Below, one piece after another: positions 1-11,162 of a DNA stretch of 64,000 nt. Each line of letters starts with the position of its first letter. The stretch's first letter is position 1. The notes under the pieces were generated by a model. That model saw only the letters and a list, made by a program, of their open reading frames with translations. It did no database searches and was not told where the DNA came from. Made by a program: the position numbers and the translations under genes. The stretch spans positions 21,062,539-21,126,538 of the forward strand of contig OX359250.1 of the NCBI GenBank assembly GCA_947179485.1, given 5' to 3'. Source of the stretch: Allacma fusca (taxonomy: Eukaryota; Arthropoda; Collembola; Symphypleona; Sminthuridae).

Positions 1-478
1 ACAGGGTTTTAAGTACATACTGATAGACACAACAGGAGAGTATATAGAGTTACGACAACACTTATGTACGTACGTACGTACAATTGAACTAAAGGGCACT
101 CACACTTGAGGCCAGGCTCTCATTCATACTCCTCATATATACATATGTACGGTCTTGTTTATTTATTAGGTTAGACGAGAACCTGCATGAATTTCTATGA
201 CTGGTGTGAATATTAATTAGTGGAGAAATTAATAGTGGGGTTGGTGGTCTTTTGTTGATTTTGGCAGATCAGACAAGTGTTGTCCTTTAACTGTGCTATG
301 GATGCAACGCACACATGTTGTCAAACATTATGTAATTTTAGCCCAACAACTCTTTACTGCTTTTAGTACATGGACCAGTACATGAGTATATACTGTTACT
401 GAAATTTGATGGATTCCAACGAACAGACTGTTTCGTAGGAGTCGCAGTGCTCTCAAAATCATCCTATACATGTAAATG
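1..478. other. non-coding stretch
   Basis: No open frame or RNA signal that I can support. It holds a (GTAC)4 run at 66-82 and the first copy of the dispersed palindrome TACATATGTA at 140-149. Confidence 0.5.
66..82. repeat. (GTAC)4 microsatellite
   Basis: Perfect four-unit self-complementary tetranucleotide run. Confidence 0.9.
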
Positions 479-524
479 ATGTTCCTATTTCACCTGTGTG
501 TTTCGTGTCAAGTTCCTACAACAG

Positions 525-553
525 TTACTATTACTACTATTACTACTTCTACG
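525..553. repeat. ACT/ATT triplet run
   Basis: Imperfect run of ACT and ATT triplets on the plus strand. Confidence 0.75.
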
Positions 554-615
554 ACTAAGGCCGATGCACAAGATACACCACTTGTACTGCGACCAGATGC
601 ACTCACATTTGTGTG

Positions 616-1016
616 ATGTGCTCATGCTATAGATATCTGGCCTTGGTTATTTTCTCCAAGAAGGTAAGCATCTATCATACTGACATGCACTGTATAGTAC
701 GAAGCTGTTTCAGCAAATCCGCCGAGTTCCTCCCATTCTAATACGGATTAGGTGCCTATCAACCTCCACCAAAACTGTATTATAGTAATGGAGTAAATAC
801 TCATAGCATCCAGAGTCTTCCGTATGTATAGTACCTCTCCCATCTATATGGTCCCAGTTATATGTACATATGTATTGTACTCCGAAGGAGCCAGGATCCT
901 ATAGTGAAGGTAAGTATGCCCATAGTATACCTATACCAACACTAGATTCCGACTTGTAATCCTTACAGGAATCTTGGGCATGGTTAGGGTATGAACACAC
1001 GCACACACCATCCTAA
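616..1016 (+). CDS. putative small three-exon gene, unknown product
   Basis: Model: exon 616-663 begins with ATG (G at -3) and ends AAG|GTAAGC; exon 832-909 follows the acceptor tatgtatag and ends AAG|GTAAGTATG; exon 969-1016 follows the acceptor cttgtaatccttacag and reads to TAA. All junctions are phase 0, giving 57 residues. The second intron (59 nt) has near-consensus sites at both ends and is the best support. The product would start MCSCYRYLALVIF, hydrophobic but too short for a confident signal peptide, and end ESWAWLGYEHTHTPS. I recognise no family, and no AATAAA is seen just downstream. A second ATG frame (479-616, Thr-rich, 45 residues) overlaps exon 1 in another frame. With this many GTAAG sites in 64 kb a chance model is quite possible. 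Confidence 0.2.
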
Positions 1017-1641
1017 TTCCTGGTTTATATTCCCAAAAAGCACAATCCTACCTTTCTATGATTAATAGGTGACTGAAAGAAACCCAAAAAGGCATGTAAA
1101 TTCCTATAAGAAAATTATTTTCACCCCTGTGAGGAAAAATTTACAATGGAGAAGAAAGCAAGATAAAGGACTGTATAAAAAAACCTTTGGAAAGGTTAGG
1201 AGCGTAAAGAAAATTGAAAAGAAATCGTATCGTGAAAGTGAGCAAATATAAGTTTGTGGGTATAGCTTGGTATAACTGGTGGGTGGGTTGATTTTATTGT
1301 TTGTTCATTTGATACGAACTGAGCTATGGAGAGGAGTGTAGTTAGGAGAGATAGAAATCCAGGGATGGAGGAGTGTGGATAGGATATGAAATCCTATTTC
1401 GTAAATTAAACCTGGACATATGTACCCTCTCTGTGTTTGAGGATGTGTTATTTTCCCGGACTGAGGTTTCCTCATCAACTCTCCCATGTATATGAGTTAG
1501 TTAACTAATTTGTAAAAGACAGTATTTTGTAGCTGTTTGGAGTGAGAGGGAGGTTTTTTTTTCGAGAGGTTGGGAGAAATAAGAGAAACCGTGTGGTTTA
1601 TGTGTAGGAAAAAGCAAGTCTTAGTTTTCTACTAGCTGTAG

Positions 1642-1686
<45 letters not shown>

Positions 1687-2316
1687 GTTGTTGCACTAGT
1701 CCTGTGGAGTTGTGGGAGAAAATCCTCTCCCCATTTTAATCTCATGCCATCATCAGCACTTCACCGTTTTTTCGTGGTAGTATCCCATTTCCTCCTCCGA
1801 GTCAAATGTGAAGCACTCAGCTCGAGGTTTTTTCGTGCTTTGGGTAATTAAGCAAGCTTTGTTCGCTGGTTGGGCTCATTTTTCCCAACCAGTGTTCTCC
1901 TTGAGAGAACTAGCCTACGAAATAACATGAGCATACATCAGTTTTAATCACTCTGTGTCTCGATCCATTCTCTAATCTACACCGCAGTATATCACCCTTA
2001 TGCCCGGCCATTAAGACAAATAACCCGAACTCTGAGAGTTGCACATTACACACTTCACGTTCCGCATGTGCTCTGCCCTTATAAAGACGTGTCATGCCTT
2101 GGTTTCTCTTTCCACTGTGTGTTTCCATAGTGTACCAAGGAGAAACTTTGGGTGGCAAGTAAGGCAGCAGGAGGCCATAAGCATAAGCAGAAAAACAGGC
2201 GGTCGGGAAAACTTGTAGCATCAAAATTCGCTTTTCTTTTATAAGTAAGTAGCAACGATTGCATAAGTTGGCTTCCCTCTTTTTTTTTTCTCCCAGAGTC
2301 TTTCTCTCTACCTCAC

Positions 2317-2319
<3 letters not shown>
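1017..2319. other. non-coding stretch with TG tract
   Basis: Apart from the TG tract at 1643-1683 this is unique sequence. The frames of 60 or more codons here are run through repeats or lack splice or start support; I call no gene. Confidence 0.45.
1643..1683. repeat. (TG)n microsatellite, about 20 units
   Basis: Uninterrupted TG dinucleotides; the ORF reading VCVCVC through it is an artefact of the repeat. Confidence 0.97.

Positions 2320-2353
<34 letters not shown>
2320..2353. repeat. (CT)n microsatellite, 17 units
   Basis: Uninterrupted CT on the plus strand, with imperfect CT-rich sequence on both sides. Confidence 0.97.
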
Positions 2354-2358
<5 letters not shown>

Positions 2359-2723
2359 AGTCACTCTCTTCACTCTAACTCTCCCCTGCTTAGCCCGCTC
2401 ATTTCCACCCAGATAGCATGCCACAGAGGGATTAGTTTTTAAGCTTTTGATAAGTATAATTAAGAAAGTTGAGTGATTTCAGGTGGGGTTTTTTTCACTG
2501 TATTTTAATTAGTGAGATGTTTATTTGGGTGAAGAAATGTTAGTATTCTGAACATAAAAGAGGTAGGAAGGGGTTGTTTTTCACAGCGTATAGTTTTCCT
2601 CTCGTCATGTCTGTCCTCCTCATACGTACACACGAGAGGAGAGGTAGGCCTGGTAGGCTCTCTTGCATGTGAATTTAAAGATATAGGCTAGGGAAAATCA
2701 ATATAAGGTTGACAGCATAGGTT

Positions 2724-2894
2724 ATGAAGGCTGCTAAGGAGTGTGTGCTGGAAACCGGCGGCCTTTTGTCATCGGGCCCCCCTAGACTAAACCGCGTAGC
2801 GCCGTTGCCACGCGAGACGGTGCATTTATCGATTTTTTTCTTTCTTTTTTTTTTTACTTTTTTTTTTCTCCTACCACTTCATTCGCTTATGTAG
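2724..2894 (+). CDS. short ORF in a CpG-dense patch, unknown product
   Basis: An ATG frame of 56 codons. Its first 37 codons lie in the most GC- and CpG-rich patch noticed in the window (about ten CpG in 75 bp at 2750-2825) and read MKAAKECVLETGGLL..., rich in Pro, Arg and Leu. The last 19 codons run into a T-rich tract and read mostly Phe before TAG. The T-rich tract is more natural as non-coding sequence, so either an undetected splice donor ends the exon near 2830 or the frame is fortuitous. The patch could equally be a CpG-rich promoter or part of an unrecognised repeat. GTTGCC at 2804-2809 resembles one half of an RFX X-box; that is a bare motif match. Confidence 0.18.
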   Translation: MKAAKECVLETGGLLSSGPPRLNRVAPLPRETVHLSIFFFLFFFTFFFLLPLHSLM

Positions 2895-2940
2895 CAAATG
2901 CCTTTTCCCCTCATCTGCAAAACGTTCCTTCTTTTTTTTT

Positions 2941-2968
2941 TACTTACTTACTTACTTACTTACTCACT
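2941..2968. repeat. (TACT)n microsatellite
   Basis: About seven TACT units directly after a T tract. Confidence 0.9.
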
Positions 2969-3532
2969 CCTCCGTCAGGAGATCTAACATATGCAAGAAG
3001 TATTAAATGAAATGTCATAATGAAGAAGATGAGGTCTTGCTCGACTTGCTCATACGTTTTGTCATATGCTTTTACCTTTTCAAACTGCATTAAGGCTTGA
3101 GTTATCAAGTTTGTTTCTTGTCCTTCCATACTTTTCACAACTAATAGAGTCACCAAAGATGACTCTCAACTTCCCAATGCAAAATCTTTAGAAGGCTTTT
3201 TTTTTCTTCCGTCTCCTCCTCCTCTGTCTTCATCCCTGACGGAGGATTGGAGCTGTGGGAGAGGCATATAGTCAAACGCATACAAATGCACACACTTTCC
3301 TCAAGTCTGACTCATTGTACTGTAGTGCCTCAGAACCTTTACCTTTTCAACTGGCTTTTGGGTATAGTACACAATAGGACTGACTTCACATGCAGAATGT
3401 TTCAATAAGCTGGGTTTCTCTCCGGCTCTGGGAACGCACGGTGAATTAGATCAAAGTTCCAGGTTCATTATTTCTATTTCTTGTTGCTGATTATGGTTAT
3501 TGATTCCGGGGTATCTTCTTTCATACAATGGT

Positions 3533-3552
3533 TCTCTCTCTCTCTCTCTCTC
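3533..3552. repeat. (TC)10 microsatellite
   Basis: Uninterrupted TC run. Confidence 0.95.
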
Positions 3553-3744
3553 GCGGGTTATTTCCCATAATATGAATTTTGAGGAATGGAAAAACTTGGG
3601 TTCCGAACCGAACAGTGCGTTGTGTTCCGCCAAAAAGGGGATTTTTCTTTTACTCATACAAACCAATAGCTCATATTGGTTCGCTTTGTGCATGACCATT
3701 TGCCTAACCCACCCGGACGAAATATCGTGCTTTGGAAGTATCTG

Positions 3745-3796
3745 TGCATGTGTGTGTATGTGTGTGTGTGTGTGTGTGTGTATGTGTGTGTGTGTA
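3745..3796. repeat. (TG)n microsatellite with two TA interruptions
   Basis: About 25 units interrupted twice by TATG. Reading frames through it (VCVCV, HTHTH) are repeat artefacts on both strands. Confidence 0.96.
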
Positions 3797-4162
3797 TAAA
3801 GAGAAGGGATGGAGTAGAGAGTAGTCGTACGGACACATCTGAGGCAATGATATGCCAGCTGCCTATGCTTATGTATAGGTAACGATGAGAAAAAGTGTGT
3901 GTAGTAATAATACATGGACAGTACAGACCTTCATTGGTTTATACGAGCAGAAATTAGTATCGATTTATTAATGGCATGAGATAGTCGGCGTTCTGCCTTT
4001 GGCCATAAAAATAGGGTAGTCAGTTGGATAACAGTGGTTACGCTAGTACATTCGTCCCAATAATGTTTTCCCATGTGGTAGACCCATGAGATGACACCGG
4101 CCTGTCTATGTACTTAAATCCATACTCCGACTCTCTCCCTTAATATGGCCGTCGAGGAATGC

Positions 4163-4339
4163 TCAAGGTTTTGTATGCCTCCTTCTCAAGACACCGACAA
4201 CAATTGTGGGAGATATCAACTCTTGCTTTTTACTTGGCTTCCCTCCCTTCCACAATGTTGACAGCTTGTTCTCACATGAGGAGAATAGGACACCCACAGG
4301 AGTTATGGATTGATATTTTTTCCTATTGACTCGGCAAGC
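4163..4339 (-). CDS. putative terminal exon, unknown product
   Basis: Minus-strand frame of 58 codons to TGA, opened by a good acceptor: pyrimidine-rich sequence ending in ttacactcattcag at 4353-4340, exon starting GCT TGC CGA. It is rich in Lys, Arg and Ser, contains two Cys and ends RRRHTKP. The frame continues upstream of the acceptor to 4381 without an ATG, so a preceding exon would be needed; I could not find one in phase. A plus-strand frame overlaps (ending in TTG|GTGAGA near 4388), so only one of the two could be genuine. Confidence 0.18.
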   Translation of the reverse strand, partial: ACRVNRKKYQSITPVGVLFSSCENKLSTLWKGGKPSKKQELISPTIVVGVLRRRHTKP

Positions 4340-4430
4340 CTGAATGAGTGTAAAATGAGCAGATTTCAAAATCAAGATCAATTATTGGTGAGAATTTTAT
4401 TGTACTGGCGTTGTTCTTCTCCCTCACTCT

Positions 4431-4465
4431 TTTTTTTTTCTCTCTCTCTCACTCTCTCTCTCTCT
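4431..4465. repeat. CT-rich microsatellite
   Basis: T run, then CT dinucleotides with one ACT interruption. Confidence 0.93.
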
Positions 4466-4925
4466 ACTCAAATGATTTTATCGTTCGATTATTGAAGAGA
4501 GGGAAGGCTGAATGCGAGCAGATTGTCATGTGGTAATATTTTACCTTCACGTCCACGTGTGGTTAATCAGTCACGCGATTCTTACATACACACAACCTTA
4601 TAATAGTCACAGTTTGGGTTGCAAACCCTTCTTTTTGCTTTGATGTATTCCATTTTTTTTCTCGCTCTGTCTCACTCCTCCATAGCCGACGTCTACGCAA
4701 GTCTTCGGTCTTCACTTGTTATAGATGCATACCAGTGGTACAGATTAGCCGGGACATTAGCCAAGCTACGAACGTGAAGTGCATGTGTCACACTAAGTCC
4801 TTCTTGTAACTTTCCCTATAGTACCACATTGGGGAGGTATTCATCATGCTCTTGATTATTGTACTCTCCTATTGTACTTTTAATAAAGTCGCTACACATT
4901 TCCAGCTCCTTTCTGGAAGTCCTCC

Positions 4926-4941
4926 ATATATATATATATAT
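4926..4941. repeat. (TA)8 microsatellite
   Basis: Uninterrupted TA run. Confidence 0.9.
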
Positions 4942-5043
4942 GAATCCACTCCTACTGTATCATTTGCTACTATGTATGTAACCCGTTGAGAGTGTATATT
5001 TTATACCTCTCTCTGATTACTCATAAATCCTATACATGCCTCC

Positions 5044-5298
5044 CTAGTGTACTGTAGTATACTTAAAAGTAGAGTCTGGATTGCTGCTCCAGGTGAATAG
5101 ATAGCTTTTACAATGAAATTCAAGGAAAAATATTGTAACAAGTCTCCACACTAAAGAGAATGTCTTGGGATTGTCACGACGACTGAAGTGACGTGTAATT
5201 TTTGCTTCCAATAAACTCTTCATGAGAAAAGGTTGATTTCGTAGGAGATAGCACCCCTCAGTAATAATAAGATTGACTGGGATCCAAACCAAAGACAT
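5044..5298 (-). CDS. putative single-exon ORF, 84 codons, unknown product
   Basis: Starts with ATG (A at -3) and has no simple repeat inside. Two hydrophobic stretches, one at the N-terminus (MSLVWIPVNLIITEG) and one around residues 50-62, flank a basic centre, so a small membrane protein is possible. No family recognised, no poly(A) signal found next to the stop. An ORF of this length is expected several times by chance in the window. Confidence 0.17.
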   Translation of the reverse strand: MSLVWIPVNLIITEGCYLLRNQPFLMKSLLEAKITRHFSRRDNPKTFSLVWRLVTIFFLEFHCKSYLFTWSSNPDSTFKYTTVH

Positions 5299-6110
5299 CG
5301 TACAAGTAAGAATATGTTTGTATCGGGAAGATCAATGAACTTGTACTACATGCGTTTTAACCCTGAAAATCCTAGATTCTAGTAAGCTATCCTCTACCAA
5401 TAAGAGCTATAGTGTATATGGAGAGGGTTTTTATGAGGTATATATGAAACTATTGGTTCTCATATATGTATATACATAGAAACAGCACACCATCTTATTT
5501 ACTTTCCTTATATGTACTTCCTCCTGCAAGGTGCAAGTATGTGCTCAGAATTAGTGCGCATTTGATGATGCACATATCTACTTGTGCATTGATATAGCCT
5601 CCGCCCATATGATCGCATGGACACTGCATATTACTAGAACATGCATTTTGTCGGGTATAGTTTTTCTCCAAGCGTCTCCCTGCATTTTGTGTATCCAACC
5701 TGTACCCCGGCATACATACACATGAGTAATGGAAGGATGGTTTCATTGAACACGTTGTCGGCTCGTCGATTTGGGCAGCAGAAGCTCATGGGCGAGTGAG
5801 CGGGCATTATTGCCCTTCCCCCAACGAAGAGAGAAAAAAAAAATCGAAAAAGGATGTCGACTTTTCTTTATTATTATCTGTTCATATCTCCTCGGGAGCC
5901 TGGAGGTGACGGTATCTATTAGTTTGGGTTTATTAGCCGGGAGCGGAATGAGAAAACGACTGTTTGCTTTTGTCTTCAAAGTTGGGGAAATGACGCTGAT
6001 GACAATGTGTTGGTCTCATCGTCTCTAAGTCGGATGATGATGAGACGGAATTGTCCGAGTAAAGGATCATTATCACAAGACTGACCGTTAAAGGAGAAAG
6101 AAGCTTTCTT

Positions 6111-6131
6111 CTCTCTCTCTCTCTCTCTCTC
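6111..6131. repeat. (CT)10 microsatellite
   Basis: Uninterrupted CT run; it creates Arg-Glu frames on the other strand that are not genes. Confidence 0.95.
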
Positions 6132-6493
6132 ACCCATCACGAGCTCCTGACTTTCTTGTCCTTTGTTTTCCCCCGCTACCTCTCTCGCACAAATCATACT
6201 AACCGTCGTGAGATTTAAGATCATCCAAAGAGTTGTCAAGGTTTATCTCTCCACCCAGCAGTTGCTACTAGACTCTTCAAAGTTCCCTCCCTCCCAAGGG
6301 GATGAATCGTCAGATCGTAACTACACAGGCCAGATTGTACAATACCAAAAATTTGGAGTCATTACATAATGTGAGAAGTAAATTTGATTATTGTCCCATT
6401 CCTAATTTGTTCCATTTTCTTCGTTGTACTGTACTGCCAGTAGCAGAATGTAATCAGGGCAGGGAATCAGAGCTAAAACTGGGACTTGCCAGT

Positions 6494-6697
6494 TTAATTA
6501 TTTACTAGGAGCGGCCTGGACATTGAAGGGATAAAAGGGAGGTTGACATCTGTAATAGTTTTTGCTCCGGACCCTGCGGGTGGAGTCGGGATGGCTTCTG
6601 GTGGTTGGTAATAGCAGGAGTAATTACAATCACAAGTGATTTTTGGGAGCCTGGTGAGTATACTGTCCTCATTTTTGCATATGGGAAGTGTGCACAC
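6494..6697 (-). CDS. weak ORF with Pro-rich tail
   Basis: Minus-strand frame of 67 codons without an ATG; an acceptor ending caccag at 6656-6651 could open it, though its pyrimidine tract is poor and it falls out of phase with nearby AGs. The tail is Pro-rich (QPPEAIPTPPAGSG). On the opposite strand GTGAGTATACTG at 6653-6664 is a good donor, so the coding strand, if any, is unclear. Confidence 0.12.
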   Translation of the reverse strand: MCTLPICKNEDSILTRLPKITCDCNYSCYYQPPEAIPTPPAGSGAKTITDVNLPFIPSMSRPLLVNN

Positions 6698-7061
6698 AGG
6701 ACGAGGGTAAATAGATGGTATAATTTATGGTTCGGGGCTGGCCTGACACTGAGCAGTCTAGGTTATCCCTGGAGATTAGCTGGGTTCTCTGATCCTAAGG
6801 GATGATGGAGTATCAAGAGCCTCACTCTCACAAGTATTTTCCGGGGAGGAGTATACTGGGTTTGTGGCACGGATGGTCAGTGGTTTACCGGAGCATTGGA
6901 AAAAAAAAACTAGACATCAACTTGCTTCAATGATCTGCTCGGTGATCTTGGTACTTGTTGGTGGTTGTTGCCCTCGTCGTGATGATTTTCCTGTGGAAAT
7001 CTTATGTGAACTTGGACAATGTTACGTTACATGGAACATGTGTTTGTATGTGTGGGTCCGA

Positions 7062-7073
7062 GTGTGTGTGTGT

Positions 7074-7138
<65 letters not shown>
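7062..7138. repeat. longest (TG)n microsatellite in the window
   Basis: About 38 TG units with one TATG interruption near the start. Confidence 0.98.
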
Positions 7139-7140
<2 letters not shown>

Positions 7141-7141
<1 letters not shown>

Positions 7142-7287
7142 ATGTTTCCCTCCCCCCGACCGGCCAGGGCGGACCGCAAGTAGTATTATTCCCGACCAAA
7201 GTATTACATAAGCTGGGACAAATACTAGAGCCGTGCATATTATGTACTCAAGGCCCTAGACTCAAGCCGAAGAGTAAACTCAGCTGA
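7141..7287 (+). CDS. putative terminal exon after TG tract
   Basis: Immediately after the TG tract ends in gtgtgtgag the frame reads 48 codons to TGA with no simple repeat (starting DVSLPPTGQGGPQ). TG tracts can serve in acceptor regions, but this lacks a normal pyrimidine tract. The flank to about 7.99 kb is free of microsatellites and somewhat richer in CpG than its surroundings. No family recognised. Confidence 0.14.
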
Positions 7288-7348
7288 CCTATCAATGCGA
7301 AATCAATGGGTTGTAGTTTTGGGAAGACGAGCAATCAATATATTGACG

Positions 7349-7364
7349 CGTCGGACCGTCGGAC
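7349..7364. repeat. 8-bp tandem duplication CGTCGGAC
   Basis: Two perfect adjacent copies, 7349-7356 and 7357-7364. Confidence 0.85.
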
Positions 7365-7529
7365 TTGTTGTAAACCTGAACTCTACTTGTTGATGGTGAC
7401 CTTAGCTCCTTACCTTCTTACCATAATGCGACTTTTATATTGAAACGGCTCGTTCACAAGTACGATGGTCTCCCTTCCCACGACTCTACGTACTCCATAT
7501 AATACTCGGTATAATGTGTGTAGATATGT

Positions 7530-7643
7530 ATGTACATGGTCGTCACAAACAAGGCCGGCCGGTCGGTAATAGATCCACTATGGTTTGATATATCGGTCTG
7601 GAGGTCCAAACCCCGACTGGAGTGTATCATTCGGACTCCGAAC
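7530..7643 (+). CDS. putative first coding exon, unknown product
   Basis: After an in-frame TAG at 7521 the frame starts with ATG TAC ATG and runs 38 codons to a consensus donor, AAC|GTAAGTAC, in phase 0. It contains GGCCGGCC and several CpG and reads MYMVVTNKAGRSVIDPLWF at the N-terminus. No downstream exon could be fixed. A minus-strand frame (7627-7884) overlaps its end. Support is the donor and the lack of simple sequence; the start context (T at -3) is poor. Confidence 0.2.
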
Positions 7644-8022
7644 GTAAGTACAACTCTGCGTATGGGCTCATGTGGCCGGGACTACTATGTGTAGAGTTAC
7701 TTGCTACTAGTAGTGTGTAGTGGAGAATGGAAGGTCCGTGCCGCCCATACAAGGTAGTTGACCGACGCTTCCTCCTTGCCTTTACTATGAATGAAATTGG
7801 GTCCTTGATCTTGATCTTTCTGCTTTGTGGTACTTTTTCACTCGTTGAATCAATACTCCAGTGGTTACTACTCCGTATATCCACTTGATACGATTTTTAC
7901 GAAATAAGATCATCCGTCCTGGAAATGTGTACTCAGTCGTTATGGCTCTTACTCTGTAGTACTGTAGTCTCCAGCTCACCCGCTGTATCAAACTGAGTAA
8001 AGCTCGTGCAAATAATATAGAT

Positions 8023-8042
8023 TCTCTCTCTCTCTCTCTCTC
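8023..8042. repeat. (TC)10 microsatellite
   Basis: Uninterrupted. Confidence 0.95.
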
Positions 8043-9222
8043 AATGCACTTTCATAATATGATCAGAAGTAAACCGAAATAACATTGAAGTTACACTCAA
8101 ATTAATAGCATCCCTTGCATTCCTTCCCTTTCCCTACTTCCTTCAATTTTTTTTTTGCCAATCCTACAACCAGTGCAGCAGCCTTCATCTTTAACTGTTA
8201 CTAGATCCAAAGTAGGTTTTTTTTTTTAATTCTTTTCTAGGATGGAATCTCTAATGAGTAGAAAGTATGGTATTAAAAAAAAGTAATTATGCCGTATCGG
8301 ATGAATTAGTACCTGCGTTTATAAATAGTAGGGTTAAAATGCATAATTCTATTACAAGGGGGAATGCTAATTTCTCATGTGGTTCCGAGGTCTGTGTATA
8401 TTTAGTATAATGCTACTTATCACATTCCATTGCCACAGATTGCATTGCTTGCATGCAGGAAGCAGTTAGTGTTCTAGTGTCTACAGTTTCAGAGATTTTT
8501 TTTTTTTTTTATGTGTGAAAGGATCTGATAGGTAGGAATGTTGGCTGTGGTGGCTTCAGCTAGATTCTTTCTTGTATGTATGTATATGTAATTATGTATA
8601 TGTTACAGGTCGTTTTGATATGTATGTATGTAGGGACTGGGATGCTTGTCGAGTTGTTGGTAGTGTGGTGTGGGAAAGGGAAGGGAAATTGAATAACAAG
8701 TGGTTTTTTTTATGACAGCGGGTGCTTAACACCATGTTGACTTAATAACAGAATGGGAGTAATTAAAGGGAAATTAGCATAGGAGGGAAGGGAAGAAGAA
8801 AGGAGGAATTAATTAAAATTAACCATGCATCGCGAGAGTCATCAGGGTAATGATGTTCGCACCACATCAGCTTTGTGCATGGAATGGCTGATTTGGGAAA
8901 GGAATAAACACACGTGGAGGAGTATCTTGTTGGTGCTAGAGAAGGAAGATTTTGACAGAGTCAGGGATTAGTGTAATGTGGAAGAAGAAAGAATCTATTT
9001 TTAACTATGTAGTGTATTATTATTATGTAGGGATATGTACATACGTACGTCGTTCGTATCTCCTGGCCCCGTACTATATCTACTATTAGTTGTCGGGGAA
9101 ATGTGCATATGTGCGTGTGCTTATTGAATTGGATTTAGAGAAATTAATGGGATGAGAATGCTTATGTATACGGGCTTAAAAAACATGGTGTGTGTGTTGA
9201 GTGTAACTGCTACTGCACTCAC

Positions 9223-9534
9223 GTTTTTTTTCCCCCCTCTTCCTTCAGCAATCTTCCTCTCCTGCGTCTCCACGTCTTCCCGTTTCGGGCTCTCTACTCT
9301 ACTACGAGGCCGGTTGAATGCACAGTGGTGTGCGAGGGATGATGAAAGTGTGTAGTTCGTTAACAGAAATTTTCCATCTAAAATTATGCTTAGTGTGTTT
9401 ATGCGGGCAACTTGCCTAATTTTAGGATTGAGGAAAGAGAGTGCCAAAAATACGAAGATTCTTGCTAAAAATCTGTATAATTTTTCGCCATCCAATTTTA
9501 GACTTGTCTGATTCCTATGTCTCCGAATATCTCT
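9223..9534 (-). CDS. putative internal exon, 104 codons, unknown product
   Basis: One of the longest frames without simple repeats. It opens after an acceptor ending atctag at 9540-9535 and can end at an in-phase donor AAC|GTGAGT (donor 9222-9217), giving 104 codons; unspliced it runs on to TAA at 9121. Visible features: a basic N-terminus, a hydrophobic segment (FLARIFVFLALSFL, residues about 23-36), then a charged C-terminal half with an acidic/basic run (SPKREDVETQERK). That would suit a single-pass membrane protein with a charged tail, but no family is recognised. About one frame this long is expected by chance in the window. Confidence 0.28.
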
Positions 9535-9925
9535 CTAGATTTGAGCTCATATTGAAAAAAAAAAATCTTCCATAGATATATCCATGTATATCCATACCTA
9601 TGTACAGATTTAATTCCATTGCTTCATTTCTCTCCTCTCTCAATCTCTCTCAACAATTTTTTAATGATGTTTCCCTTGATCTGCTGATACATAACTCTTC
9701 CGAGATAAATGCAATTCTCTGCTCGCACCATCATATTTTATCCCTTTATTACTGACTTTTAATAATGACGATGAGCATTGATAGAGAAACAAGACAGTGG
9801 GAATTAATACATTCCTGTGTCTCTCACTATCCCTCCACATATGTAAACTATGTCTGAGAGTTGAACTTCTCTAAATGGAGCTACAGTAAATCCAAGGCTG
9901 GTGGTTCCGTATAAAATGCAATCTT

Positions 9926-9963
9926 ATGATGATGATGATGATGAGGAGGAGGAGGAGGAGGAT
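9926..9963. repeat. (ATG)n then (AGG)n compound triplet repeat
   Basis: Six GAT-type triplets followed by seven GAG-type triplets. Confidence 0.95.
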
Positions 9964-10196
9964 GGTCGGTGATGAATCGAGGGAAAGTGAGTTTTTTTGT
10001 TCCCGGATTACGTCATGAATGGCAGGTTTCCTTTAAGTAGTGACAAGTGAGAAAAACGATCGATATGTTGTGCCGGTGCAGGGGAAATGCTCATGTTTTT
10101 ATACACTGCTAGGGTAGGACAGCATTGGGATATTTTAACCCTGAGCATAAAAAACGAGCAAAGAGGGTTGAAAAAAGGAACGGTGAACCTTTTTTT

Positions 10197-10216
10197 TCTC
10201 TCCCTCTGTCCCTCTT

Positions 10217-10263
<47 letters not shown>

Positions 10264-10291
10264 GTCTCATTCTGTCTCTCTCTCTCTCTCT
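10197..10291. repeat. long CT-rich microsatellite
   Basis: Imperfect at both ends with a 40-bp perfect CT core; frames of Ser-Leu or Arg-Glu through it are artefacts. Confidence 0.97.
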
Positions 10292-10729
10292 TGCATATAA
10301 GTACTTTTGAAGCAATTGCACGCAGATAGGCAGAAAGCTTATACTAATTTCCGCATGAACCCAATAGATAGACACCAGTTCCCTGCATACGTGGGTTTCA
10401 ATGGTGAGCAAGGAGTATACAAAGGGGTTTCTTTGAACTCCTCTCCTCCATTGCTCATATGCATATGTAGAATTGTGTATGTGTAAAAAAGCCAGCCCTT
10501 AGTCTCTCACCCTCGCTTGCCTTCCGATACACATTTTGAGCGTGTGAAATTATTCATAAAATTCATCGCACGCCGAACGCAGGAAAAAAAAAGAATTTTC
10601 CCCAACAAGTTGTAAATATAGTGAAAAGTAGGTATGTGCTTATAATAGAGGATATTGTGCTTAGAATCCTGGGATCTACTCCTGGAAATTTGTTGGGAAG
10701 AACGTGAAAATTTAAGGGTAAAAGCTTTT

Positions 10730-10740
10730 CTCTCTCTCTC

Positions 10741-10789
<49 letters not shown>
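10730..10789. repeat. (TC)n microsatellite with one CG interruption
   Basis: About 30 units. Confidence 0.97.
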
Positions 10790-10792
<3 letters not shown>

Positions 10793-11100
10793 CTACTCAT
10801 ACACATGTATACATGTGTGCAGTTTGTTACTCTCATTTAGTGGGAGCTTCCTTGCTTGGGGAGATACATGTTGGTCAAGCATGGAATTGTGTGAGAGGAG
10901 TGAGAGAGAAAAGAGAGAACTTGGAGCTACTTCATTACATCCCAATTCTTCTCCGCTTAAAAACAAATCCCAATTTTTCCGCTCTTCTTTTACTCGCAGA
11001 GAGTGAAGGCAAGCAGTAAGGAAGGAACGGGAAGTCGACTCTTGGGGAAGCCGAGAGTCTCTTCTCGAGGATGAGAATGTGAAGTGGAGTTTAGGCTATG

Positions 11101-11102
<2 letters not shown>

Positions 11103-11156
<54 letters not shown>
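11103..11156. repeat. (TC)n microsatellite, about 27 units
   Basis: Uninterrupted. Confidence 0.98.
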
Positions 11157-11159
<3 letters not shown>

Positions 11160-11162
11160 TAC

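Noticed and set aside
479..616. 45-codon Thr-rich ATG ORF with a hydrophobic start
   Set aside because: Short, partly written by an ACT triplet run, and overlapping another candidate exon in a different frame.
10087..10411. Frames reading SLSLSL, RERERE, VCVCVC or HTHTHT at this and many other positions
   Set aside because: They are translations of CT, GA, TG and CA tracts, which contain no stop codons in any frame.
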